58,547 nucleotides of DNA from Nonomuraea sp. SYSU D8015 (lineage in GTDB: Bacteria; Actinomycetota; Actinomycetes; Streptosporangiales; Streptosporangiaceae): NCBI RefSeq assembly GCF_008065375.1, contig NZ_VJYI01000039.1, positions 1 through 58,547 on the forward strand, written 5' to 3'. A program made the position numbers and the translations under genes. Each line of letters begins with the position of its first letter. Position 1 is the first letter of the stretch. Positions 1 to 8,122 of this stretch are shown here, piece by piece. The notes under the pieces were generated by a model that saw only the letters and a list, made by a program, of their open reading frames with translations, made no database searches and was not told where the DNA came from.

Positions 1-518
1 AGGGCGAGCAGCTGTGTCCGCTGGACCGTGGTCCGGGTGGCGGCGATCTCCGGCAGCCGGATGAGGACCTGCCGGATGAGGCTGACGGCGCTCTCGCCGT
101 GGTCGGCAGTGATGGACACGGCCTTGGCGCGGACCTCGGCCACGGCGGCGTCCACGCGGGCGAACTGCGCGCGCATCGGCCCCTCACGCTGCGGCGTACG
201 CCCGGCGGCCACGTAGTACATCGCGAGGTCCCGCTCCAGCGCGAGCTCGTGGGTGGCCTCCGTGATCGACGCGCTGAGCTCGGCCTTGTCCAGCACGCGC
301 TGGTACTGGCCGGCCGCGCTCCAGGAGGAGACCACCTGCTGCCCGCCGACCATGACCCCCACCACCGTGGGGATGAGGATCAGCGCGATCAGCCGCGAGC
401 GCACCCGTAGGTCGCTCAGCCGGAATCGGCGGCGACGCGAGCGCTTCGTCCGGCCATATGCACGCTGGGTGGGCGAGGGTGGACGGAGTCGGTGAATGTC
501 CGCAGTCGCCTGATTCAC
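1..518 (-). CDS. NIT-domain sensor histidine kinase, N-terminal part (runs off the window)
   Basis: This is the first 172 codons of a membrane sensor kinase; the rest lies left of the window. The GTG start at 518 follows a GGGAG ribosome site. A basic cytoplasmic head (residues 20-40, rich in Arg and Lys) leads into one membrane segment at about 42-58. A helical extracytoplasmic stretch with LERDLAMYY at about 94-102 is typical of the nitrate/nitrite-sensing (NIT) domain of actinobacterial kinases. In the family this domain is followed by HAMP and HATPase domains, which are not visible here. The ligand cannot be told from the sequence. The gene points away from the transporter genes to its right, so no functional link is implied. 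Confidence 0.8.
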   Translation of the reverse strand, partial: MNQATADIHRLRPPSPTQRAYGRTKRSRRRRFRLSDLRVRSRLIALILIPTVVGVMVGGQQVVSSWSAAGQYQRVLDKAELSASITEATHELALERDLAMYYVAAGRTPQREGPMRAQFARVDAAVAEVRAKAVSITADHGESAVSLIRQVLIRLPEIAATRTTVQRTQLLA

Positions 519-822
519 CTTGCTGGCTCCCTCTCACCGAAAACATGCTGGGACAGCAGGCATGTGACGCACGCTCTCGTGAACGATGAGCAATTTGAGC
601 ATACCTGGGCTTGATGAGCCAGAGGAGACGTCCTTACAAAACATCTGACTTTTCGGAAATGCCGATTGACGGCTAATGCGCATCACTTAATGGAAAACTG
701 CCATAAATCAGGACATGGGGCTCCAAATGGTGATGATCAGTTGAGCCGCCGATCAGCATCAATTCATGGCAATAAGCACATCCCCTCCTGTACGATCACC
801 CGACATGGAAAGCGGGCATGCC
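519..822. other. Intergenic region, no gene recognised
   Basis: This stretch separates the divergent kinase and binding-protein genes and is clearly more A+T-rich than its surroundings. A TTGACG hexamer near 666 could be a -35 box for the rightward transporter genes, but I cannot place a convincing -10. I see no RNA gene or repeat here. Confidence 0.4.
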
Positions 823-1794
823 ATGCGCGTGTGGCTCGCGGCGTTCGCCACGATCGTCGTGACCGCCGCCTGCAGCAGCGTGGACGCCGGGTCACCCACC
901 GACTCCGGCTCGTCGGGCGGGCTGGAGAAGACCTCGTTGCTCATCGGCGTCAGCCCCACGCCCTCCTCCGCGGGGGTGTACATCGCCAACAACAAGGGCT
1001 TCTTCAAGGAAGAAGGCCTGACCGTCCAAATGGAGATCATCCAGGCGCCGCAGGCCGTCATGCCGCGGATCCTCAACGGCAGCATCGACGTCTTCAAAGG
1101 CAGCTACGTCTCGCTCATCAACGTTCAGGGCAGCGGCACCGCCCGGCTCAGAATTCTCTACGACGCCCTTCAGGCCTCGCCCGGCATCGCCGGCGTCGTG
1201 GTGCCGAAGGACTCCCCGCTGCAGTCGCCGCAGGATCTCAAGAACAAGACGATCGCCGTCAACTCCCTGAACAACCTCGGCACGATGTCCGTCAGCGCCC
1301 ACCTCAAGCCCTATGAGGTCACCCCGGAGCAGGTGAAGTTCGTCGCCATCGACTTCCAGAACCAGCTGGCCGCGCTGAAGAGCAAGCAGGTGGACGCGGC
1401 GTGGATGGTGGAGCCGTTCCTGTCCAGCGCCCAGCAGGCCGGCGCCAAGCTGCTGCTGGACACCAACACCGGGCCCACCGACAAGCTGCCGATCGACGGC
1501 TGGGCCGCGACGGAGGACTGGGCGCGCAAACACCCCAAGACCGCGGCCGCCTTCCAGCGCGCGCTGGCCAAGGCGCAGGCACTGGCCGCGACCGACCGCG
1601 CCCTGCTGGCCGAGACGGTCGCCGGCTTCACCCAGACCCCGAAAGAGGCCGCGATGACCATGGCGATGGGGACCTTCCCCACCTCGCTCAACGCCACGCG
1701 GATCCAGCGGGTCGCGGACCTCATGTACGAGTTCGGCTACCTGAAGACCAAGGTCGACGTGGCCTCCATGGTGGCTGCCGGCCCTGCCCGATGA
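823..1794 (+). CDS. ABC transporter substrate-binding lipoprotein (NMT1/SsuA type), copy 1
   Basis: This is a periplasmic-binding-protein-like lipoprotein of the NitT/TauT class (sulfonate, nitrate or thiamine-precursor binders), 323 residues. The chosen ATG at 823 gives a compact signal peptide ending in lipobox TAAC, with Cys17 as the lipidated residue. In-frame ATGs at 766 and 805 would put extra residues before it. Class-typical features are the N-terminal LIGVSPTPSSAGVYIA strand-helix, the NKGFFKEEGL motif and a central VDAAWMVEPF segment. It is followed by a close paralogue and two permeases, so it should deliver substrate to that system. The ligand is unknown. Confidence 0.9.
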   Translation: MRVWLAAFATIVVTAACSSVDAGSPTDSGSSGGLEKTSLLIGVSPTPSSAGVYIANNKGFFKEEGLTVQMEIIQAPQAVMPRILNGSIDVFKGSYVSLINVQGSGTARLRILYDALQASPGIAGVVVPKDSPLQSPQDLKNKTIAVNSLNNLGTMSVSAHLKPYEVTPEQVKFVAIDFQNQLAALKSKQVDAAWMVEPFLSSAQQAGAKLLLDTNTGPTDKLPIDGWAATEDWARKHPKTAAAFQRALAKAQALAATDRALLAETVAGFTQTPKEAAMTMAMGTFPTSLNATRIQRVADLMYEFGYLKTKVDVASMVAAGPAR

Positions 1795-1890
1795 TCCGCG
1801 GAAAACACCCCGCCCCGTACGCCCACGCCGCCGATATGGTCGAGCCGGGCTCGGGCCTCCACCCTTGAGCACACTCAGAAAGGCACTCGC

Positions 1891-2868
1891 ATGAAGCTGG
1901 CCAGAATCGTGGCGGGGATGGCGATCGCGGCGACGCTCGCCGCGTGCGGAGGAGGAGGCGGTTCCGGCGCCACAGGGGCCACCGCCTCGGCGGGCGGGCT
2001 GGAGAAGACGCAGCTCCTCATCGGTGTGGTGCCCGTTCCGTCATCGGCTTCGCTGTTCATCGCGGAGAAGCGGGGCTTCTTCAAGGAGGAGGGCCTGACC
2101 GTCAAGACGGAGATCATCCAGGCCCCGCAGGCGGTGATGCCGAAGATTCTCAACGGCAGCATGGACGCCTTCATGACCAGCTACGTGGCACTGATGACGA
2201 TCAACGACTCGGGCGCGGCCAAGCTGAAGATCTTCCAGCACAGCCAGGAGGCCGCGCCCAACGTGGCCGGCGTCGTGGTGGCCAAGGGCTCGCCGATCAA
2301 GACGGCCGCCGACCTGAAGGGCAAGACGATCGCCGTCAACGTGCTCAAGGCGCTCGGGCAGACCCTGACCAACGCCCACGTGCAGGAGGCCGGGCTCAAG
2401 CCTGAGGACGTCAAGTACGTCCCGGTGCCGTTCGCCGACCAGCTCAGTGCGCTGTCCTCGGGGCAGGTCGACGCCGCCTGGCTGGTCGAGCCGTTCCTGA
2501 CCGCGGCCAAGAAGAGCGGCGCGACGCAGATCATCGACACCACCGACGGCGTGACGGCCGGCGTGCCGATCGACGGGTGGGGCGTGAGCGAGGACTGGCT
2601 GGCCAAGAACCCGAAGACGGCCGCCGCCCTGCACCGCGCGCTGTCGAAGGCCCAGCAGATCGCCAGCACCGACCGCAAGGCGATCGACGAGGTCGTGCCG
2701 ACGTACACGCAGATCCCGGCGGAGGCGGCCGCGGCCATGACGCTCGGCAGGTTCTCCCTGCAGGCTGACAAGGCCGGCGTGCAGAAGCTGGCCGACCTGC
2801 TGCACGGCTATGGCTACATCAAGGCGAAGGTGGACGCGGCGCAGCTGTTCGCGCCGATGAGCGGATGA
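1891..2868 (+). CDS. ABC transporter substrate-binding lipoprotein (NMT1/SsuA type), copy 2
   Basis: This is a 325-residue paralogue of the preceding gene. The signal peptide ends in lipobox LAAC with Cys19 lipidated and is followed by a Gly/Ser linker. It keeps the same blocks as copy 1, such as GLEKTQLLIGV, RGFFKEEGLTVK and QVDAAWLVEPF, so the two clearly arose by duplication and then diverged. An AAAGG ribosome site lies upstream. The stop codon overlaps the start of the first permease (ATGA), which indicates translational coupling. Twin binding proteins for one permease pair usually widen the substrate range; that is inference. Confidence 0.92.
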   Translation: MKLARIVAGMAIAATLAACGGGGGSGATGATASAGGLEKTQLLIGVVPVPSSASLFIAEKRGFFKEEGLTVKTEIIQAPQAVMPKILNGSMDAFMTSYVALMTINDSGAAKLKIFQHSQEAAPNVAGVVVAKGSPIKTAADLKGKTIAVNVLKALGQTLTNAHVQEAGLKPEDVKYVPVPFADQLSALSSGQVDAAWLVEPFLTAAKKSGATQIIDTTDGVTAGVPIDGWGVSEDWLAKNPKTAAALHRALSKAQQIASTDRKAIDEVVPTYTQIPAEAAAAMTLGRFSLQADKAGVQKLADLLHGYGYIKAKVDAAQLFAPMSG

Positions 2869-3644
2869 TCGGGCGGCGCCTGGAGCGGGTGCTCCTGGGG
2901 GCCGGCGGCATCGCCGGGTTCCTCGTCCTCGCCGAGCTGGCGGGGCGGGCGGGGCTGATCCCCGACGTGCTGCCGCGCGTCTCGGACGTGCTGGCCGCGG
3001 CGGCGCGGCTGCCTTTGGAGGCGCAGTTCAGGGCCGACGTGGCGGCCACGCTGGCGGCCTGCGTGAGCGGGCTGGCGATCGCGATCGCGGTGGCCGTGCC
3101 GGCGGGGCTGGTGTTCGGGACGGTGCCGGTCATGGAGCGGTCGGCGCGGCCGCTGGTGGAGTTCCTGCGGCCGATCCCGTCGGTGGCGCTGATCCCGCTG
3201 GCCATGTTCCTGTTCCCGGTCAGCCATGACGCCAAGACCGCGCTGATCGTCTACACGTGCTCGTGGCCGTTGCTGATCAACACGATGTACGGTTTGAGCG
3301 ACGTCGACCCGCTGGCGAAGGAGACGCTGCGGAGCTTCGGCTTCGGCCCGCTGGCGGTGGTGCTGCGGGTGAGCCTGCCGAGCGCGGCGCCCTTCATCGC
3401 CACCGGGGTGCGCATCGCGATCGCCGTCACCCTGATCGTGGCGGTGAGCGTGGAGCTGCTCGCGCCCGGCGGGGGCGGGATCGGGGCGTTCCTGTCGCTG
3501 GCGGGCAGCGCGAACCGGGTGGATCGCATGCTGGCGGCCACCGTGTGGGCCGGGCTGATCGGGCTGGCGGCCAACGTGCTGTTCACTGCCGCCGAGCGGC
3601 GGGTGTTCCGCTGGCACCACGCGCGTACGGGGGACGCGGCATGA
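2865..3644 (+). CDS. ABC transporter permease (SsuC/TauC-like), 1
   Basis: This is a 259-residue inner-membrane permease of the BPD_transp_1 family, as used by sulfonate and taurine importers. It has about six hydrophobic segments. The EAA-type loop that contacts the ATPase lies around FGFGPLAVVLRVSLPSAAPF. It overlaps the binding-protein stop and the next permease start by four bases each, so the three genes form one translationally coupled unit. No ATP-binding gene follows, although SsuB-like subunits normally sit in the same operon. The pump would have to borrow an ATPase from elsewhere. Confidence 0.92.
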   Translation: MIGRRLERVLLGAGGIAGFLVLAELAGRAGLIPDVLPRVSDVLAAAARLPLEAQFRADVAATLAACVSGLAIAIAVAVPAGLVFGTVPVMERSARPLVEFLRPIPSVALIPLAMFLFPVSHDAKTALIVYTCSWPLLINTMYGLSDVDPLAKETLRSFGFGPLAVVLRVSLPSAAPFIATGVRIAIAVTLIVAVSVELLAPGGGGIGAFLSLAGSANRVDRMLAATVWAGLIGLAANVLFTAAERRVFRWHHARTGDAA

Positions 3645-4462
3645 ACGTAGTCGTGAGGACGGGGCGAGTGCGCTCCTTCGGGCGGCGGCTGGTGTGGTAC
3701 TGGCTGCTGCCGGTGGCCGTCGCCGCCTGGGAGCTGATCACGCGGTCGGCGCAGGCCGCGTACTTCCCGCCGCCGTCGCGGATCGTGGTCAGGCTGCACG
3801 AGATGTGGTTCTCGGGCCCGCCGTCGCAGGCGTTCCTGACCGACGAGGCGGTCGCCGACCTGCTGCCGAGCCTGGCCAGATTGTTCGCGGGCTGGGCGCT
3901 GGCGTGTGCGGCCGGCGTCGTGATCGGCGTGGCGCTGGGCCGCTCGCGCCGGCTGTCGGCGCTGGCCGAGCCGCTGCTGCACTTCGGCCGCTCGGTGCCG
4001 CCGTCGACGCTGCTGCCGGTGTTCCTGGTGCTGTTCAAGATCGGCACGCCGATGCAGGTGGCCTCGATCGTGTACGGCGTCATCTGGCCCGTCCTGATCA
4101 ACTCCATGGACGGCGCCCGCCACGTGGACCGCCAGTACATCGAGACCGGCACGGTCTACCGGCTCGGCGCCTGGCAGCGGCTGACCAGGATCGTGCTGCC
4201 CGCCGCGTCCCCGAAGATCTTCGCCGGGCTGCGGCTGAGCGTGTCACTGGCGCTGATCATGATGGTGATCTCGGAGCTGGTCGGCAGCAGCGAGGGCATC
4301 GGCCACCGCATGCTGGAGGCGCAGAGCCAGTTCGACATCCCCGCCATGTGGGCCGGGATCGTGCTGCTCGGGCTGCTCGGCATCGCGCTCAACGGCGCCT
4401 TCCTGGGCGTCGAGCGGAAGCTGCTGTCCTGGCACCGCAGCGCTACTCGTACAGACGCTTGA
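3641..4462 (+). CDS. ABC transporter permease (SsuC/TauC-like), 2
   Basis: This is the second permease of the unit, 273 residues, starting at the ATG that overlaps the previous stop (ATGA at 3641). The frame is open further upstream, but that part only shadows the first permease. It shows the same fold as its neighbour, with the cytoplasmic loop around YRLGAWQRLTRIVLPAASP. Two different permeases suggest a heterodimeric channel. Its 3' end overlaps the convergent nitrilase-fold gene by 20 bp. Confidence 0.9.
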   Translation: MNVVVRTGRVRSFGRRLVWYWLLPVAVAAWELITRSAQAAYFPPPSRIVVRLHEMWFSGPPSQAFLTDEAVADLLPSLARLFAGWALACAAGVVIGVALGRSRRLSALAEPLLHFGRSVPPSTLLPVFLVLFKIGTPMQVASIVYGVIWPVLINSMDGARHVDRQYIETGTVYRLGAWQRLTRIVLPAASPKIFAGLRLSVSLALIMMVISELVGSSEGIGHRMLEAQSQFDIPAMWAGIVLLGLLGIALNGAFLGVERKLLSWHRSATRTDA

Positions 4463-5444
4463 TGATCTCCGCCTGGCGGGCGCGGAACCACGCCCGGTCC
4501 CGGGCGCCGTCTGCCAGGCCGCCGGGGCGCTCGCCGTCGTGGCGGGCGTACTCCTCGGCCCACAGCCCGGTCTTGACGCGGCTCAGCAGGTTGGCCATGC
4601 CGGGCCGGCGCCGCGCCCGGCGCAGTGCGGCCACGTCCAGCTCCGCCGCGGCCACCAGCGACTCGCCCGCGCCGGCTCTGGCCAGCACCCGGCCCTCATG
4701 GTCGATGAGCTCCGAGCCGCCGTTGGTGGAGTCGCCGGGGATGGCGATGCCGGCCAGGCCGCCGGTGTTGGCCGAGACCACGTACGCCAGGTTCTCCACC
4801 GCCCGGGCGCGGCGGGCGATCGCCTTCGGCGTCAGCTCCGGCGACGACGCCTCGGAGGAGGGGTTGCAGAAGACCTCGGCGCCGCGCAGTGCCAGCGCGC
4901 GGGCCAACTCGGGCATCAGGATCTCCTCGGAGGCCAGCACGGCGAGGTTGCCGATCTCGGTGCGGGCCACCGGCAGCACGCCGTCGAGGCCGTAGAGCTC
5001 CAGGTAGCGGTCCCACACGTCGTAAGGGGTGGGCGTGAACATCGAGTGCAGCCGGCGATACCGCAGCACCGCCTCCCCGCCGGGGGAGAGGATCACCGAC
5101 GCCTGGAAGTACAGGTCGGGGAAGTGCTCGTCGCGCTCGTAGGCGTTCACGCACAGGAAGACCTCGTGCCGGGCGGCGAGCTCGGCCAGCGACGCGTACT
5201 CGGGCCCGTCGGGGTCGAGCGCGGCCCGTTCGCGCCATTCGGTGAAACTCTCGCGCATCGGGAACCCGGTCAGCACGTACTCGGGCAGCACCACGAGCCG
5301 CAGGTCGGGCCCGAGCCACGCCTTGGACCCGGCCAGTTGCGCGCCGATGCGCCCGACGGCGGTCGCGATCTCGGCGCGCGGGTCGGCGGCCGCGTTGACG
5401 GCCGTGGTGCGCACCTGCAGCGCCAGGGCGGTGAAAGCGGTCAC
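4443..5444 (-). CDS. Nitrilase-superfamily protein with Ser in place of the catalytic Cys
   Basis: This 333-residue protein has the carbon-nitrogen hydrolase fold: VVLPEYVLTGFP supplies the first acidic residue (Glu55), and the sequence is collinear with nitrilase-type amidases throughout. The family uses a Glu-Lys-Cys triad. Here the lysine position in RYRRLHS reads Arg131. The nucleophile position in LASEEILMPE reads Ser172 (codon TCC), where relatives, as I recall them, have CEEI. The protein may therefore be inactive as a hydrolase, or may act by another route or as a regulator. It is the last gene of a three-gene unit: aldehyde dehydrogenase, DUF3598-like protein, then this gene 1 base further on. 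Confidence 0.85.
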   Translation of the reverse strand: MTAFTALALQVRTTAVNAAADPRAEIATAVGRIGAQLAGSKAWLGPDLRLVVLPEYVLTGFPMRESFTEWRERAALDPDGPEYASLAELAARHEVFLCVNAYERDEHFPDLYFQASVILSPGGEAVLRYRRLHSMFTPTPYDVWDRYLELYGLDGVLPVARTEIGNLAVLASEEILMPELARALALRGAEVFCNPSSEASSPELTPKAIARRARAVENLAYVVSANTGGLAGIAIPGDSTNGGSELIDHEGRVLARAGAGESLVAAAELDVAALRRARRRPGMANLLSRVKTGLWAEEYARHDGERPGGLADGARDRAWFRARQAEIIKRLYE

Positions 5445-5445
5445 G

Positions 5446-5883
5446 TCAGCCGGCCCTCCGCTCGTCGATCAGCGTGCGCCGCACACACACGCCGTCCTCC
5501 AGCCACTGCCAGACCCGGCTGCGCGACGTGCCGTCGGCGCTGAGCACGATCATCTCGTAGAGCCGCAGCGGCAGCCCCTTGTACTGCCAGGTGAGGTAGA
5601 TCGTGCTGTCGTCCAGCTCCCAGAACTCTCCCTTGAGCCGGTCGGTGTCGAAGCCGCACCGGCCGCCGCCGAGATAGGTGCCGGGGAACTCGTGCACCTC
5701 CGTGCGCCCGTCGTCCCAGGTGTAGCGGTTGGTCTGGTGGTAGGCGGCGTCGTCGACGATGCGGCAGGTCATCTCGACGCGGTGCCGGTCGAGCAGGGTC
5801 CCGTCGCGGTCGAGGTGGCGGTACTCGCCCTCCCAGCGGCCCTCGTGCCGGGCCAGCAGCGGCATCTCCGCGCGCAGTCCCAT
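5446..5883 (-). CDS. DUF3598-like (lipocalin-type barrel) protein
   Basis: This is a 145-residue soluble protein without signal peptide or membrane segment. Alternating strands such as GRWEGEYRHLDRDG, GTYLGGGRCGFD and TIYLTWQYKG resemble the DUF3598/calycin-like barrel family, which binds small hydrophobic ligands. The assignment is by pattern only. It sits between the aldehyde dehydrogenase and the nitrilase-fold gene with gaps of a few bases, so it is co-transcribed with them and may bind an intermediate of that pathway. No catalytic residues can be named. Confidence 0.6.
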   Translation of the reverse strand: MGLRAEMPLLARHEGRWEGEYRHLDRDGTLLDRHRVEMTCRIVDDAAYHQTNRYTWDDGRTEVHEFPGTYLGGGRCGFDTDRLKGEFWELDDSTIYLTWQYKGLPLRLYEMIVLSADGTSRSRVWQWLEDGVCVRRTLIDERRAG

Positions 5884-5886
5884 CCG

Positions 5887-7284
5887 CTACTCCTTCGTCG
5901 CGTGCCACCAGGGGTCGGCGGCGTCGGATCGGTTGATCAGGAAGGCCCGGCGGCGCAGGAACCGGGCGATGGACGCGGCGCCCATGCGGGAGCCGCCGAG
6001 CCCGGACAGGCGGAAGGAGTGTTTCTCACCCTCGTGGACGAGCGCGGTCAGCGCGGCGTCGTTGACGCTGACCGCGCCGGCGTGCAACCGGGCCGCCACG
6101 GCTCGCGCCTCCTCCTCGGTCGCGGCGAAGACCGCGGCCGACAGCCCGTAGATGGAGTCGTTGGCCAGCGCGACCGCCTCGTCCGGCCCGTCCACGGCCA
6201 TGACGGGCAGCAGCGGCCCGAACGTCTCCTCCGTCATCACGAGCATCGAGTGGTCCACCTGGGAGAGCACGGTGGGGCGGCACCAGTGGCCGCCGCCGTG
6301 CCGCTCGATCGCGCCGCCGGTGTGCACGACGGCGCCCTTGGCCACGGCGTCGGCCAGGTGCGCGGCGATCACGTCCGGCTGGTCGGGCGCGATGACGGGC
6401 CCGATCGGGCCGCCCTCGCAGGTCAGTCCGACCTGGGCGGCCTTGCCGGTCAGCAGCGCCAGGAACTCGTCGTGGACCTCGCGCGCGACGTACACGCGCT
6501 CGATGGACTGGCAGGACTGCCCGGCGTTGGCGGTGCCGCCCCACAGGATCGCCGACGATGCCCGGTCGAGGTCCGCGCCGGCCAGCACGATCGCCGGGTC
6601 CTTGCCGCCGAGCTCCAGGTACGCGGGCACGAACGCGCGTGCGGCGGCCTGCGCGACCAGCCGCCCGGTCGGCACGCTGCCGGTGAAGACCACGGCGTCC
6701 ACCAGGTCCACCAGCGCCGCGCCCGTCGCGCCGTCGCCCTCGACGACCCGCAGCGGCAGCTCGGCGGGGACCAGCCGCATGAGCGGCTCGATGAAGCGGG
6801 GCGTCACCTCGCTCGGCTTGACCAGCACCGCGCATCCGGCGGCCAGCGCGGGCACGGCGTCGATGAGCCCGAGCAGCAGCGGGAAGTTCCACGGGGTGAT
6901 GGCCCCGACCAGCTCGTACGGCACCGCGTCCCCGGCCACGACGACGCCCGGCAGCGAGGCGGGGAACTCGGCCGGCGGCGCGAGCGACGCCGGCGCCTGC
7001 CGCGCCCAGCGCTCGATGAGCCCGGCGGTGATCTGGCGTTCCAGCACCGACTCGGCGACCCGGCCGGTGTCGGCCACCAGCGCGGCCAGCAGCTCCTCGT
7101 CGGTGGCGAGCGCGGCCCCGAACCGGGACAGCACCGCGCCGCGATCGGCATCGGCCCAGGCGGGCGCCTTGGCACGCAACTCGGCCGCGACGGCGGCGAG
7201 CCGGTCGGGCGGGATGGGGGCGAGCGGCCGCTCGGCCTGCCCGGTGAGGGGATCCCGGACGTCCATGGAGAGCATTGTGATCAT
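5887..7284 (-). CDS. Aldehyde dehydrogenase family protein
   Basis: This is an NAD(P)-dependent aldehyde dehydrogenase, 465 residues from the ATG at 7284 (ATGs at 7275 and 7266 are alternatives; none has a clear ribosome site). Family residues are present: Asn133 in TPWNFP, the general base Glu224 in LELGGKDP and the nucleophile Cys258 in NAGQSCQS. It oxidises an aldehyde to the acid. The substrate is unknown, but the nitrilase-fold and DUF3598-like genes downstream in the same unit suggest a small catabolic pathway for nitrogenous or aromatic compounds. That link is inference. Confidence 0.88.
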   Translation of the reverse strand: MITMLSMDVRDPLTGQAERPLAPIPPDRLAAVAAELRAKAPAWADADRGAVLSRFGAALATDEELLAALVADTGRVAESVLERQITAGLIERWARQAPASLAPPAEFPASLPGVVVAGDAVPYELVGAITPWNFPLLLGLIDAVPALAAGCAVLVKPSEVTPRFIEPLMRLVPAELPLRVVEGDGATGAALVDLVDAVVFTGSVPTGRLVAQAAARAFVPAYLELGGKDPAIVLAGADLDRASSAILWGGTANAGQSCQSIERVYVAREVHDEFLALLTGKAAQVGLTCEGGPIGPVIAPDQPDVIAAHLADAVAKGAVVHTGGAIERHGGGHWCRPTVLSQVDHSMLVMTEETFGPLLPVMAVDGPDEAVALANDSIYGLSAAVFAATEEEARAVAARLHAGAVSVNDAALTALVHEGEKHSFRLSGLGGSRMGAASIARFLRRRAFLINRSDAADPWWHATKE

Positions 7285-7371
7285 GCCGGACGCCGCGCTG
7301 TCCAGTGTCCCCCGCCGCGTACAGGAGGCCACCCGGACGGCTTCGACCCACGCCGCCACGCGCTCAGCCAA

Positions 7372-7837
7372 CTCGCCCTCGGCACGCACGGCTGGGCAAC
7401 CCGGCCATCCGCTGGGAATATCGCACCTCCTCCTCGAACAGCGGCCCCAGGAGCTGTCCCGCGTGCTGAACGGCGAGGGCCTGTTGCTGATCGCCTCCGT
7501 TTTCGTCTGGCCAGGCCTGTTCCACCGCACCGACTCTCCCGGCCAGCCGATCATCACCTACCCGGTGCGCGCCATCGCCACCCTGTGGGAACGCGGCACC
7601 GCGCCCGCCCCCGATGCGCTGGCCGCCGTCATCGGCCGCTCCCGCGCGCTGCTGCTGACTGAGCTGGACACCCCCGCCTCCACCACCGACCTGTCCCGCC
7701 GCACCGGCCTGGCCCCCGCGAGCGTGTCCGAGCAGCTCACCCTGCTGCTGTCCGCGGGCCTGGTCACCAAGCACCGCGTCGGCAGGGCCATGCTCTACGT
7801 ACGGACCCCGCGCGCCCAGACCCTGCTGGACGACTGA
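7372..7837 (+). pseudogene. 5'-truncated ArsR-type regulator (DUF5937 + HTH) remnant
   Basis: The open frame ends with a normal winged-helix domain (TDLSRRTGLAPASVSEQLTL and RVGRAMLYVRT). It is preceded by the end of the DUF5937-type domain, GLLLIASVFVWPGLF and YPVRAIATLWERG. Complete family members have roughly 170 more residues upstream. Here that space is taken by the start of the oppositely oriented aldehyde dehydrogenase. A piece reading AIRWEY lies in a different frame just before, so there is at least one frameshift as well as the truncation. It is most likely a dead gene, although the HTH part could still be expressed. Confidence 0.65.
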
Positions 7838-8122
7838 CTCTGCAGGGTTGATTCGGCGCAGGTCGAATGTGTCGCCCCGCATCGAGAGCCACCCGCACCA
7901 TGCAGTCATGACGATCACGGCCGAGGTGTGTCAGAGAAATGCACCAGATCGGGCAGGCGTGGAGCCTTGGCCACCTCATCGCTCAAGGTCCGGCGCTCGG
8001 GTCCGCGCGACCAAGTGCAAAATAGCTCTGAGTGATTGCCGTTGTACGGGTTGAGCGGCCGCTCCGCGGTGTCTTTCTGCCATATTCCGGCCGTCCCCCC
8101 TGTGCCGCTACGTGGGCTGCGC
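7838..8122. other. Intergenic region between ArsR remnant and nitronate monooxygenase
   Basis: Some 285 bases hold no gene that I can recognise. Open frames here are extensions or shadows of neighbours. I see no clear terminator or repeat. Confidence 0.4.

Noticed and set aside
5242..7662. A plus-strand frame of about 800 codons opposite the aldehyde dehydrogenase unit
   Set aside because: It has no motif and shadow composition. The minus-strand genes are well supported, and only the last part of this region (from about 7372, in another plus frame) shows real homology to an ArsR regulator.
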